Shown piece by piece: positions 36,594-46,342 of a DNA stretch of 64,000 nucleotides; position 1 is the stretch's first letter, and every line of letters begins with the position of its first letter. This DNA is from 62-47 sp051954235. Its GTDB lineage: Bacteria; Pseudomonadota; Alphaproteobacteria; Rhizobiales; Xanthobacteraceae. The stretch spans positions 22,344-86,343 of the forward strand of contig JBQCHY010000013.1 in the NCBI GenBank assembly GCA_051954235.1, given 5' to 3'. Position numbers and translations under genes: made by a program. The notes under the pieces are model-generated. The model was not told the DNA's origin. It saw nothing but the letters and a program-made list of their open reading frames with translations, and ran no database searches.

Positions 36594-37082
36594 ATGGGTC
36601 CTCCTGCTGCTCGGATCGGTGACGCAACCGCTCATGGTTCCCCGCTCGTTCCAGGCCCGCCGAGTCCGAACGTCTTCATCGGCGGGCAGCCTGCGTGGCT
36701 CGGGATGACAGCCGCAGCAGCGGCGGCACTGGCGGCGACGATCGCCGCAGGTGCAAAGGACGTAGCCGACAAGACCGCGAAGGCTAGCGCGGCCGCAGCG
36801 CTCGGTCCGGTTGCTGCGGCAAAAGCGCAGAAAGACCTGGCGGAGGCCACGGAGAAAGCCATGTCGAACACGGCTGCGGCCATGTCAGGGTCCGGTGCCA
36901 GCATCAATGCCTGCCCGATGCTGACGGTGCTCGTCCCGCACGGCATCGGCGTCGTTACCAAACCAAGCGCAACCGTTTTCATCAACAGCATGGGTGCATG
37001 CCGGGTCGGCGATATCATCACCGAAGTCACCGCCGTGAACACCATCGCCGTCGGTTTTCCAACGGTGCTTATTGGAGGCTGA
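36594..37082 (+). CDS. PAAR-domain protein with Ala-rich helical insert
   Basis: A protein of 162 residues. PAAR repeats lie at 5-37 (RIGDATAHGSP, NVFIGGQPA) and 104-162 (NACPMLTVLVPHGIG, SATVFINSMGACRVGD, FPTVLIGG). His14, Cys107, His116 and Cys136 are candidate zinc ligands. PAAR proteins form the sharp tip of type VI secretion or other contractile spikes. Residues 39-103 are an Ala/Lys-rich stretch predicted helical, inserted between the repeats. No vgrG, tss or toxin gene is near, so it is an orphan. It lies beside tRNA-Ser and is convergent with the caspase-like gene. Confidence 0.85.
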   Translation: MGPPAARIGDATAHGSPLVPGPPSPNVFIGGQPAWLGMTAAAAAALAATIAAGAKDVADKTAKASAAAALGPVAAAKAQKDLAEATEKAMSNTAAAMSGSGASINACPMLTVLVPHGIGVVTKPSATVFINSMGACRVGDIITEVTAVNTIAVGFPTVLIGG

Positions 37083-37135
37083 CACGCCACTGCGACATTG
37101 GTCGCGCATAATGTTTCCGCCGAGCACCGCTTACG

Positions 37136-38662
37136 TCACTTGCGGAATGTCTTGACCTCGGAGACGCTGCCGTCGCGGTAAGTCAATTCCACCGAGACCG
37201 ATTTGGTCGCGCCGGGCAGTTTCAAATAAGGCTGAGCTTCGTGCGGAATCGCGTGAGGATCGCGCATGTCGCACGGCGGCATTTTGAGCACTTTATCCGG
37301 CATCGTGGAATCGATACCGATCCGTACTTCGCGAATGGCGCAGCGATACGACATCAGGTGCGTATAGTAGACCAGCAGCCCGTTGAACTCGCGGAACGAG
37401 AGCCAACTTGTCGACGTCATGTCGAGTATCTTGCGCTGGTCCCGGACCAGCGCGGTTTCGGGATCGAAGCGGATCGGAAACGGCCCCTGCATTTCTCCGC
37501 TGATATCGACGTAGCGCACCATCAGCGTGCCGGCCGATGCGTCCGCAGGCAATTGTATGGAGGGATTTGGCATCCGCTTGCGGGTGCGCGGATCGAGCGC
37601 GTCCATGAACCCGGTTTCGCGAAACGCACCGTCGTCACCCATACGCCATGAAATGCCCAGGGTCGGATCGGCGATCGAAAACACGACGGTCCAGCCGCTG
37701 TTATGCCGCGAGAAACTCGCGATCGGCGCATTCACCGATTCCGCCACGTCCGGCAGCGGTCTTTGGACCGGCGGCAGCGCAGCCACCTTGGTCTCGCTCG
37801 ACTTCGTTTCGGTCGTCTTGGCCGGTGCCGCGCCGGCTTGCTGATCATTGGACGCGCGGCCATTGAGGAAAACGTCGTCGACCATCTGATCGAAGTAGGC
37901 CGGGATCTGCTTGTGGTTCACAGACTCGGCCATCTCGCTGACGGTCCGTCGCGTGCGCTGCGCGATCTGCACAAGATTGGCGCCGGGCTGCGTCAGTTCC
38001 TTGATGAAGACGCGCGTGAAAACCGAGTTCGGATCGGTGTCGGAATTGGACAATCGGTCAAGCGCGGTTTGCTGCGGGCCTGCAGAAAAGATCGAGAACG
38101 CCCCTTCAGGGAGCGAGGCCATCGCCGCCAGTCCGCCGCGTCCCGCCAGCGCACGGGTCCCTTTCCGTTCGAACGGATTGTTGCGGCAGGCGTCAAAGAC
38201 CAGAACCGCGGTTCGTGCGCCGCGATTCTGCAACCGCTCGACGACGCGATCCGCGAGGATCGAGGAATCACGCACCAGTTCTTCCTGTCCGGCGATGGCA
38301 GCCGGAATGTCGGTCGGCAGCAGGTAGTTCTGGCCCGCGATCTCGAAGCCGTGACCGGCGAAGAAGAAGAACGCGGTGTCGCCCTGCTCCACGGTGTTGT
38401 CGAAGGCCGACAGGCTTTCAGCGAATCCCTGCCGCGTCTGATTCTCCGCGACCATCACTTCGAAGCCGAGTTTCTTCAGCGCGTCGCCCATGGCGCGGGC
38501 ATCATTGACGGCTTTTTGCAGCTTGGGGACGTTACGATAATCATTGTTGCCGATCACCAGCGCGACGCGCCTTTCGGCAAACGCGGGCGTCGCCATGGCC
38601 GTCAACCATGCCACGGCAATGCCAAACAGCACGCTGGCGCAAATGAATCGCGGTCGCCTCAC
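37136..38662 (-). CDS. Exported caspase-family (peptidase C14) protein
   Basis: A protein of 508 residues. The signal peptide covers about residues 1-29. The caspase-like domain covers 31-270 with RVALVIGNNDY, catalytic His104 in FFFAGHGFE and catalytic Cys159 in VFDACRNNPF. Both dyad residues are present, so it may be an active Arg/Lys-specific protease. The C-terminal 200 residues are a less conserved beta-rich region after a Thr/Lys-rich linker. The start is GTG 38662 with GGGGA upstream. Secreted caspase-like proteins are known in rhizobia relatives, but their targets are mostly unknown. It is convergent with the PAAR gene. Confidence 0.9.
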   Translation of the reverse strand: MRRPRFICASVLFGIAVAWLTAMATPAFAERRVALVIGNNDYRNVPKLQKAVNDARAMGDALKKLGFEVMVAENQTRQGFAESLSAFDNTVEQGDTAFFFFAGHGFEIAGQNYLLPTDIPAAIAGQEELVRDSSILADRVVERLQNRGARTAVLVFDACRNNPFERKGTRALAGRGGLAAMASLPEGAFSIFSAGPQQTALDRLSNSDTDPNSVFTRVFIKELTQPGANLVQIAQRTRRTVSEMAESVNHKQIPAYFDQMVDDVFLNGRASNDQQAGAAPAKTTETKSSETKVAALPPVQRPLPDVAESVNAPIASFSRHNSGWTVVFSIADPTLGISWRMGDDGAFRETGFMDALDPRTRKRMPNPSIQLPADASAGTLMVRYVDISGEMQGPFPIRFDPETALVRDQRKILDMTSTSWLSFREFNGLLVYYTHLMSYRCAIREVRIGIDSTMPDKVLKMPPCDMRDPHAIPHEAQPYLKLPGATKSVSVELTYRDGSVSEVKTFRK

Positions 38663-39034
38663 TGGAAAATCCCCATTCCATCCGGCTCCATCGGCCGGCT
38701 TCGGTTGTCACCAATAGTCGCCGGGTATTTCGGCGCGGTTCATCGTCTCGTATCACACCGATGACCGCGTATGGCAGGGGCCGGAAATCACCCACCGGGG
38801 CTACTGCGACACCTCAATTGACGGTATTCCGGCATAAAATCCCATATTTTCATTGACTTTGGCCATTTCGCCCCTATCTTCCGCCCCGATGCGGCCCGGT
38901 ATCGAAGCGCGATATCTTGGTAAGCCGCCCGATCGCGTCATATCCGATCCCCGTGCAGAATTGCGTGCCGCTCCGGGGTTGAGCGCGATAGTCCTTATCC
39001 GAGAACCCAAGCGGCGGTTTCGACCAGAGGCTCA
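38663..39034. other. Intergenic region upstream of the RNA helicase
   Basis: 372 bases between the divergent caspase-like and helicase genes. One promoter-like pair is visible (38853-38880). The leader from there to ATG 39035 would be about 150 bases. No gene seen. Confidence 0.5.
38853..38880 (+). promoter_or_regulatory. Candidate sigma-70-type promoter for the RNA helicase gene
   Basis: TTGACT (38853-38858) and TATCTT (38875-38880) are spaced by 16 bases and point to the helicase gene. The long leader it implies would fit a post-transcriptionally controlled helicase. Confidence 0.35.
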
Positions 39035-40480
39035 ATGTCTTTTTCCAATCTCGGCCTGTCCGACAAGGTGCTCGCCGCCGTGGCGGGTGCCGGCTACACG
39101 ACCCCTACCCCCATTCAAGAACAATCCATTCCCCACGTCCTTGCGCGCCGCGACGTTCTCGGCATCGCGCAGACGGGTACCGGCAAGACGGCGGCCTTCG
39201 TGCTGCCGATGCTCACACTACTGGAGCGCGGCCGGGCGCGCGCGCGGATGCCGCGCACTCTGATTCTCGAGCCGACCCGTGAACTGGCGGCGCAAGTTAA
39301 AGAGAACTTCGACAAGTACGGCGCCGGTCAAAAGCTCAACGTTGCCCTGCTGATCGGCGGCGTCTCGTTCGGCGACCAGGATCTTAAGCTGACGCGCGGC
39401 GTCGACGTACTGATCGCCACGCCCGGCCGCCTGCTCGACCACACCGAGCGCGGCGGCCTGCTGCTCACCGGCGTCGAACTGCTGGTGATCGACGAGGCCG
39501 ACCGGATGCTCGACATGGGCTTCATCCCTGACATCGAGCGCATCTGCAAACTGGTGCCATTTACCCGGCAAACCCTGTTCTTCACCGCGACGATGCCCAC
39601 CGAAATCCGCCGCGTCACCGAAACGTTCCTGCACAATCCTGTGCGGGTCGAGGTGTCGAAGCCCGCGTCCACCGCCGTCACCGTCAGCCAATCACAGGTA
39701 ACGACAGGACGGGAGCCGCACGAGAAACGCGAGACGTTGCGCCGGCTGCTGCGTGACGCCACCGATCTCAAGAACGCGATCATTTTCTGCAATCGCAAGC
39801 GCGAGGTCGCGCTGTTGCACCGCTCGCTCCAGAAGCACGGCTTCAGCGTTTGTGCCCTGCATGGCGACATGGACCAGACCGCCCGCATGGCGGCGCTGGA
39901 CCAATTCCGCAAGGGTGAATTGCCGCTGCTGGTGGCGTCCGATGTCGCCGCCCGCGGCCTGGACATTCCGGAAGTCAGTCACGTTTTCAACTTCGATGTT
40001 CCCCACCATCCCGACGACTACGTTCACCGCATCGGGCGTACCGGACGCGCCGGACGCACCGGCACCGCAATCTCCATCGTCAACGCGGCCGACCAGAAAT
40101 CAATCGCCGCCATCGAACGCCTGATCGGCCAGAGCATTCCCCATGTTGAGTTGCCGGGCTCCGCTTCGTCATCGGAGGACCAAGTGCTCGAAGGCGAAGC
40201 TCCGCTTCAGTCCGCCGAGCCAAGAGGTCGCGACAGCCGTCGGTCCCGCCGCAGCGCTCGCCGGTCGGACGAAGGCGCGTCTCGTCCGCGATCGGGGAAA
40301 TCGCATGGCGAGGCCAATCGGCCGGTCAAGTCCCGCCAGCCCGTGCCGCAGATGACTACAGCCGAGGTGCCGTCGATCGGACGCCCGATGACATCCCCCA
40401 AGCATGATGCAGCATCCGAGCCCGGTGATCACTCCCACCTGCCGGCCTTCCTTCTGCGTCCCGTTCGTGCCCGGAGATAA
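39035..40480 (+). CDS. DEAD-box RNA helicase (RhlE-like)
   Basis: ATP-dependent RNA helicase of 481 residues. Motifs in order: AQTGTGKT (45-52), PTREL (80-84), DEAD (153-156), TAT near 188, ARGLDIPE near 310, HRIGRTGRAGRTG near 330. The C-terminal 110 residues are Arg/Ser-rich and unstructured, typical for RNA-binding tails of RhlE-type helicases in ribosome assembly or cold adaptation. The specific role is inferred. Confidence 0.93.
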   Translation: MSFSNLGLSDKVLAAVAGAGYTTPTPIQEQSIPHVLARRDVLGIAQTGTGKTAAFVLPMLTLLERGRARARMPRTLILEPTRELAAQVKENFDKYGAGQKLNVALLIGGVSFGDQDLKLTRGVDVLIATPGRLLDHTERGGLLLTGVELLVIDEADRMLDMGFIPDIERICKLVPFTRQTLFFTATMPTEIRRVTETFLHNPVRVEVSKPASTAVTVSQSQVTTGREPHEKRETLRRLLRDATDLKNAIIFCNRKREVALLHRSLQKHGFSVCALHGDMDQTARMAALDQFRKGELPLLVASDVAARGLDIPEVSHVFNFDVPHHPDDYVHRIGRTGRAGRTGTAISIVNAADQKSIAAIERLIGQSIPHVELPGSASSSEDQVLEGEAPLQSAEPRGRDSRRSRRSARRSDEGASRPRSGKSHGEANRPVKSRQPVPQMTTAEVPSIGRPMTSPKHDAASEPGDHSHLPAFLLRPVRARR

Positions 40481-40539
40481 TCGTTACGATTCGTACGTTT
40501 ACGGGTCATTCATGGACGCCCTTTAAGATTGCGCCAGTT

Positions 40540-40567
40540 TTGAACTTTTTCATCAAGACTTTAAATA
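40540..40567 (+). promoter_or_regulatory. Candidate promoter of the diguanylate cyclase gene
   Basis: TTGAAC (40540-40545) and TAAATA (40562-40567), spaced by 16 bases in an AT-rich gap, end 28 bases before the GTG start. Confidence 0.35.
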
Positions 40568-40595
40568 CGCAATTTAGCCGTCAGGGGCGTTTCCG

Positions 40596-41650
<1,055 letters not shown>

Positions 41651-41663
<13 letters not shown>

Positions 41664-42067
41664 CGTTTCGGCTTCTTCTTTGACGCCCCGGTTTTCACGA
41701 CCTTCTTGCCGCGTGTCTTCGGTTTGCCGGACTTCTTCGTGATCTTCAGAATCTGCGCTTGTCTTGCGGCTTCGAAGGCATCTCTCGCCCACGTCGCCAG
41801 TTCATCGACGTCGTCGTAAAGCCGTTCCGGCAGTTGCCAGTAAGAGCCGAGCGTGACCGTCTTGCCCCGAGCGGTGTACTGGAACGGTTTAGCCCCTTCC
41901 GCTTCAAATTGCGGAATGGTGCGCTCGTCGGCGCGAAAATAGATCCCGCCACGAAGGACCAATGCGAAATTGATCCCGTCACGCGAGACGCCGTAACCGC
42001 TGAACATCCTGCGCAATGTCACCGGGCCGAAGCCCGCGAACAGATCCAGCAGGAAATCGCGGTCCAT
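41651..42067 (-). CDS. TfoX N-terminal-domain protein with Lys-rich tail
   Basis: A protein of 138 residues. Residues 5-105 match the TfoX/Sxy N-terminal domain, with LRRMFSGYGVSRDGINFALV, YFRADERTIPQFEAEG and WQLPERLYDD. Residues 110-138 are a Lys/Arg/Gly-rich tail. In gammaproteobacteria TfoX/Sxy controls competence, but short stand-alone N-domain proteins in alphaproteobacteria are uncharacterised. It lies 14 bases downstream of sufA and is probably co-transcribed. Confidence 0.85.
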
Positions 42068-42081
42068 GCGGACCTGCTCCG

Positions 42082-42480
42082 TCAGCCGTCGATCTTGGCA
42101 GGGGTCAGTTGCACCGATTCGCCACAGCCGCAGGCGCTGGTCTGGTTCGGGTTGTTGAAGACGAACTGTGCCGACATCCTGTCGGTCTTGTAGTCCATCT
42201 CGGTTCCCAGCAGGAACAGCACCGCTTTCGGATCGACCAGGATTTTCACGCCCTTGTCTTCCACCACCTCGTCGGTCGGCTTGATGTCGTGAGCGTATTC
42301 GACCGTGTAGGACTGGCCAGCGCAGCCGCCATTCTTGATGCCGACCCGCAAGCCGACAATCTCGGAATCGGTGCGGGCGGTCAGTTCGCGAACCCGCGTA
42401 GCCGCCGCCTCGGTCAGTCGCATCACCTGCGGACGAGGGCGCGGCTTGGGCTTGGTGGTCGGGCTGGTCGTGACGTCCAT
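42082..42480 (-). CDS. sufA: A-type Fe-S carrier SufA/HesB
   Basis: A protein of 132 residues that carries Fe-S clusters from the Suf scaffold to target proteins. The three ligand cysteines are Cys53 (GGCAG), Cys117 and Cys119 (SACGCGES). The first 18 residues are a Pro/Lys/Arg-rich extension. GAGGAGAG lies 7 bases before ATG 42480. It is 24.5 kb from the other suf genes and on the opposite strand, paired with the TfoX-domain gene. Which A-type subtype it is (SufA, ErpA or IscA) cannot be fixed by eye. Confidence 0.92.
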   Translation of the reverse strand: MDVTTSPTTKPKPRPRPQVMRLTEAAATRVRELTARTDSEIVGLRVGIKNGGCAGQSYTVEYAHDIKPTDEVVEDKGVKILVDPKAVLFLLGTEMDYKTDRMSAQFVFNNPNQTSACGCGESVQLTPAKIDG

Positions 42481-42608
42481 CGGAAACTCTCCTCGCCTCG
42501 CATGGAATCAACGGGGCGATCTCTATAGCCTGAAGATAACAACGAAATTTGGCCTGTGAAGGGCTCCTTCCGGCGAATTGCGTAGAACCTTTCGCGGGTC
42601 AGCAGCCG

Positions 42609-42851
42609 CTAAGCGGCGCATGGCGTCTTGCGCAGATCCCGTTCTGCTGAGGCCGGATGCTTCGCCAACATGGCGGGTGGCCGGATCGGGCGCACAACCA
42701 GATTGCCTTTGCAGTTCGGACAGACACCGTGGAGGACAGTATCCGCGCAGTCGGCGCAAAAGGTGCATTCGAAGGTGCATATCCGGGCATTGGCGCTTTC
42801 CGGCGGCAAATCCCTGTCGCAACATTCGCAATTCGGCTTCAATTTCAGCAT
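42609..42851 (-). CDS. DUF1272 zinc-ribbon-like small protein
   Basis: An 80-residue protein rich in Cys: CECC near residue 8, CTFECTFCADCAD near 26 and GVCPNCKGN near 43, arranged like a zinc-binding ribbon. This is the DUF1272 family, function unknown. ATG 42851 is preferred over 42863 because GGAG lies 6-7 bases upstream of it. It lies between the enoyl-CoA hydratase and sufA genes on the same strand. Confidence 0.88.
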   Translation of the reverse strand: MLKLKPNCECCDRDLPPESANARICTFECTFCADCADTVLHGVCPNCKGNLVVRPIRPPAMLAKHPASAERDLRKTPCAA

Positions 42852-42887
42852 GATGCACTCCAATGTGAAGGTCGTGTCGAGCTTCGG

Positions 42888-43694
42888 TCAGCGCCCCTGG
42901 AAACGGGGTTTCCGGCGACCGAGAAACGCCGCGACACCTTCCTTGTGATCCTCGGTCATGCTGGCCAAAGCGAACTGATCGACATCCATGTGGCTGGCGA
43001 GATCGTCGAGCGCGTGGGTGAGCCGGTTGACGGTCAATTTCGTCATCGCGACCGAGATCGGTGGCTGTCGGGCAATCTTCTCCGCAAACGCCATGGCATC
43101 GGCGAAGGCATGTCCTGGTTCGGCGAGTTGCTCAACCAGCCCCCACTCATAAGCCTCCTCCGGGCTAATGCGTTGGTCGGCGAGGATCACCGCCTGTTTG
43201 GTTCGCGCGGGCCCCATCAGGTGCAACATGCGTGGGACGCTCTGCCAGCTCATGTTCATGCCAAGCCCGATTTCCGGAACGCGCATATGCGCGTTCTTCG
43301 CCATCACGCGAAAATCCAGGGCGACCGCCAGCGCGACGCCGCCGCCGACGCAGAATCCCTCGATAGCGCCGATGGTGATCTGCTCCATCTCTTGCCAGGC
43401 ATGGCTGAGGCGCGGCCCCAGCTTCAGGTGGCGGCGGAGCGCGCCGAGATCCATCGTTGCCCGCGAACGCCCTTCCGGGTCTTTCAGATCGAAGCCCGCG
43501 CTGAAGGCCTTGGCGCTGCCGGTGAGCACCACCACGGACGTGTCGGCATTGTCCTCGAAACTGCGGGCAGCGTCCGTCAATTGTCGCAATGCTTCCGGCG
43601 ATAACGCATTGATGCCGTCGCCACGATCGAACCGTACGACTGCAATACGGCCTTCCGGACCAAGGCCTTTCTCGATCTTGACGAAATCTGGCAA
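42888..43694 (-). CDS. Enoyl-CoA hydratase/isomerase family protein
   Basis: A crotonase-fold protein of 268 residues acting on acyl-CoA thioesters. The oxyanion-hole stretch KAFSAGFDLKD and the second element IGAIEGFCVGGGVALAVALDFRV (catalytic region around 100-125) are recognisable. TTG 43694 is the likely start: GGGAG lies 6 bases before it and the family N-terminus PDFVKIEKG follows. The frame is open to 43766, adding 24 residues that look like non-coding read-through. The substrate is unknown. It is divergent from the nitrile hydratase genes. Confidence 0.88.
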   Translation of the reverse strand: MPDFVKIEKGLGPEGRIAVVRFDRGDGINALSPEALRQLTDAARSFEDNADTSVVVLTGSAKAFSAGFDLKDPEGRSRATMDLGALRRHLKLGPRLSHAWQEMEQITIGAIEGFCVGGGVALAVALDFRVMAKNAHMRVPEIGLGMNMSWQSVPRMLHLMGPARTKQAVILADQRISPEEAYEWGLVEQLAEPGHAFADAMAFAEKIARQPPISVAMTKLTVNRLTHALDDLASHMDVDQFALASMTEDHKEGVAAFLGRRKPRFQGR

Positions 43695-43836
43695 TGCTCG
43701 CTCCCGTTTTCTTTGCGACAGCAAACCCCACCGCACCTTCGCCTGCAACGCAAATGTCGTCGGCATATGTGCCCTGCTCGCGCAGCGATGCGCCCGCTCG
43801 ACACGGTCATGCCATCGGGCTTATCATCGGGCCATC

Positions 43837-44481
43837 ATGTCAAGCCACCACGACGATCATCATCATGGCCATCACCACGACCATGATCATTCCGAACTGT
43901 CCGAAACCGAACTGCGGGTCCGGGCCCTCGAAACGATCCTGACGCAAAAGGGCTATGTCGATCCAGCGGCGCTCGACGTCCTGATCGAGACCTATGAAAC
44001 CAAGGTCGGGCCGCGCAACGGCTCGCTGGTCGTCGCCAAGGCATGGACCGATCCCGCTTTTCGCCAGCGCCTGCTGGCGGACGGTTCGGCCGCGATCGCC
44101 GAACTCGATTACGTCGGTCGGCAGGGCGAACACATCGTGGTCGTCGAGAACACGCCGTCGCGGCACAACATGGTCGTCTGCACGCTGTGTTCCTGCTATC
44201 CGTGGCCAGTGTTGGGTCTGCCGCCCGTCTGGTACAAATCCGCGCCTTATCGCTCGCGCGCGGTGAAAGACCCGCGCGGCGTGCTGCACGATTTTGGTTT
44301 TGAGCTGAGTCCAGAGACCGAAATCCGCGTTTGGGATTCCACCGCCGAAATCCGCTATCTGGTGCTGCCGATGCGTCCTGCCGGCACCGACGGCTGGAGC
44401 GCGGAGCGATTGGCGGACCTCGTCACCCGCGACAGCATGATCGGCACCGGCCTGCCGAAGCAACCACACGAGGTCGTCTGA
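43837..44481 (+). CDS. nthA: Nitrile hydratase alpha subunit, cobalt type
   Basis: Metal-binding subunit that hydrates nitriles to amides, 214 residues. The metal claw CTLCSC is at Cys115, Cys118 and Cys120. Thr after the first Cys marks the cobalt form; iron enzymes have Ser. YPWPVLGLPPVWYKS follows as in the family. The first 20 residues contain ten His and several Asp, an unusual metal-binding-like head. ATG 43837 is used; the frame continues upstream only antisense to the hydratase gene. The stop shares a base with the nthB start (TGATG). Confidence 0.95.
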   Translation: MSSHHDDHHHGHHHDHDHSELSETELRVRALETILTQKGYVDPAALDVLIETYETKVGPRNGSLVVAKAWTDPAFRQRLLADGSAAIAELDYVGRQGEHIVVVENTPSRHNMVVCTLCSCYPWPVLGLPPVWYKSAPYRSRAVKDPRGVLHDFGFELSPETEIRVWDSTAEIRYLVLPMRPAGTDGWSAERLADLVTRDSMIGTGLPKQPHEVV

Positions 44482-45149
44482 TGGACGGCGCGCACGACAT
44501 GGGCGGCGTGGCCGGTTTCGGCCCGGTGCGGCCCGAGCCCAACGAACCGGTGTTTCATGCGGAGTGGGAACGGCGGGCCTTCGCCGTCACGCTCGCGATG
44601 GCCAAGCCCGGCGGCTGGAACATCGATATGTCCCGTTTCGCCCGCGAGGATCGTCCGCCGACGGACTACCTCAGCCGCAGCTACTATCAGATCTGGCTGG
44701 TCGGGCTGGAGCGGCTGATGCTGGAACGCAACCTGCTGCGTCCCGGTGAAATCGAGGCCGGCAAAGTGCTGCAACAACCGGCGCCAATCTCGGGGCCGCT
44801 CGCCGCCGCCGATGTCGACGCGATGCTCCGCCGTGGCGGACCGACAGAACGCAAAGCCGCAACGCCTGCGCGATTCAAGATCGGCGATCGGGTGCGCGCG
44901 AAGGATATCCACCCGGCAACACATACGCGGCTCCCGCAATATGTGCGCGGCCACATCGGCGTGGTCGAACTCCTGCACGGCTGTCACGTCTTTCCCGATA
45001 CCAATGCGATGGGACAGGGCGAGCACCCGCACTGGCTCTACACCGTCACTTTCGATGGCAAGGACCTGTGGCCCGATGTGGCCGATCAGCGGTCGCGCGT
45101 TTCCGTCGATGCCTGGGAGCCCTATCTTGAGCCAGCCGATGCCGCTTGA
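44481..45149 (+). CDS. nthB: Nitrile hydratase beta subunit
   Basis: Partner subunit of 222 residues forming the alpha-beta heterodimer. The N-terminal MDGAHDMGGVAGFGPV and C-terminal SH3-like domain (FKIGDRVRAKD, HTRLPQYVRGHIGVVE, HPHWLYTVTF) are typical. It overlaps nthA by 1 base and the accessory gene lies directly downstream, so one translation-coupled operon is likely. No cobalt transporter or amidase gene follows. Confidence 0.95.
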   Translation: MDGAHDMGGVAGFGPVRPEPNEPVFHAEWERRAFAVTLAMAKPGGWNIDMSRFAREDRPPTDYLSRSYYQIWLVGLERLMLERNLLRPGEIEAGKVLQQPAPISGPLAAADVDAMLRRGGPTERKAATPARFKIGDRVRAKDIHPATHTRLPQYVRGHIGVVELLHGCHVFPDTNAMGQGEHPHWLYTVTFDGKDLWPDVADQRSRVSVDAWEPYLEPADAA

Positions 45150-45525
45150 TCGCGAGGCCGCAAGCCGCGCCGCCAACGCCCTGCCCGATCTTCCGCGCGA
45201 TGACGAAGGACCGGTGTTCCGCGAGCCGTGGGAGGCTCGTGCGTTTGCTGTAGCATTGGCGCTGCACGAGCGCGGCGTCTTCACCTGGACCGAATGGGCC
45301 GCCGCGCTGGCCGACCAGATCAAGCGCGCACAGACGGCGGGCGATGCGGACAGCGGCGACACCTATTATCGGCACTGGCTTGCAACGTTGGAAACGCTGG
45401 TGGCGGCAAAAGGCGTCGCACCGACCGACATGCTGCATCGATATCGCGATGCGTGGGATCACGCGGCCGACCGCACCCCGCACGGCTCGCCGATCGAACT
45501 AAAGCCGGAAGATTTCCGCAGCTAG
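45139..45525 (+). CDS. Nitrile hydratase accessory protein (NhlE/P14K-like chaperone)
   Basis: A protein of 128 residues resembling the N-terminal half of the beta subunit, with EGPVFREPWEARAFAVALALHERG and YYRHWLATLETLV. In cobalt enzymes this small protein escorts the alpha subunit during metal loading and is then swapped for beta. It overlaps the nthB end. ATG 45139 is used; TTG 45127 with GGGAG 7 bases upstream is an equally good start. Its stop overlaps that of queC on the other strand. Confidence 0.88.
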   Translation: MPLDREAASRAANALPDLPRDDEGPVFREPWEARAFAVALALHERGVFTWTEWAAALADQIKRAQTAGDADSGDTYYRHWLATLETLVAAKGVAPTDMLHRYRDAWDHAADRTPHGSPIELKPEDFRS

Positions 45526-46253
45526 GTCGCGTGGGAAGCCGCCACGAATTGCTGCCAGCCCCTGGCGCGCAATTGGCAGGCCGGGCATTCGCCGCAGCCG
45601 TACCCCCAATCGTGCTGCGCGCCACGCTCGCCGAGATAACAGGTGTGCGACTGCTCGCGGATCAGGTCGACCAGCGCGGTGCCGCCAAGTTCATGGGCCA
45701 GCGCCCAGGTTTGCGCCTTGTCGCGCCACATCAGTGGCGTATGCAGCACGAACCTGCGGTCCATGCCGAGATTGAGCGCGACCTGAAGCGCTTTGATGGT
45801 GTCGTCGCGGCAATCGGGATAGCCGGAGTAATCGGTTTCGCACATGCCGCCGACGACGTGGCGTATGCCGCGGCGATACGCCAGCGCCGCGGCAAAGGTG
45901 AGGAAAATCAGGTTGCGGCCCGGCACGAACGTATTCGGCAGACCGCCCTCGCCCATCTCGATTGCGACTTCACGAGTCAAAGCAGTGTCGGAAATGACGC
46001 TCAGCGTCGGAATTGCGAGTGTGTGTTCCTCGTCCAATCGCTTGGCCCAGTCGGGATGCATCGCCTTGATCCCACCGATCAGCGCGGCGCGGCAATCGAG
46101 TTCGACGGCGTGACGCTGGCCGTAGTCGAAGCCCAACGTCTCAACACGCGAGAAGCGCGCCAAGGCCCATGCGAGGCAGGTGGCGGAATCCTGTCCGCCG
46201 GAAAACAGCACCAGCGCGGTGTCGCCGCCGGTTTCATGTGTCGGTTCGGTCAT
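45522..46253 (-). CDS. queC: 7-cyano-7-deazaguanine synthase
   Basis: Makes preQ0, the precursor of queuosine, from carboxydeazaguanine with ATP, 243 residues. The PP-loop FSGGQDSATCLAWAL is near residue 18 and the zinc site is the C-terminal Cys cluster CYLGERG...YGCGECPACQLR with four Cys. No other que gene is near. It is convergent with the nitrile hydratase operon and divergent from mazG. Confidence 0.94.
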   Translation of the reverse strand: MTEPTHETGGDTALVLFSGGQDSATCLAWALARFSRVETLGFDYGQRHAVELDCRAALIGGIKAMHPDWAKRLDEEHTLAIPTLSVISDTALTREVAIEMGEGGLPNTFVPGRNLIFLTFAAALAYRRGIRHVVGGMCETDYSGYPDCRDDTIKALQVALNLGMDRRFVLHTPLMWRDKAQTWALAHELGGTALVDLIREQSHTCYLGERGAQHDWGYGCGECPACQLRARGWQQFVAASHAT

Positions 46254-46342
46254 CGACAGGCCATAGCACCGTTCGCCACGTTTTTGCTAGGCTCGCACGA
46301 TGTCTTGCGGCATAGCAGGCTGTCTCATTTATCGGTGCAAGC

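Noticed and set aside
43168..44481. nthA frame extended 223 codons upstream
   Set aside because: The extra part is antisense to the enoyl-CoA hydratase gene. The His-rich start at 43837 is the family N-terminus.
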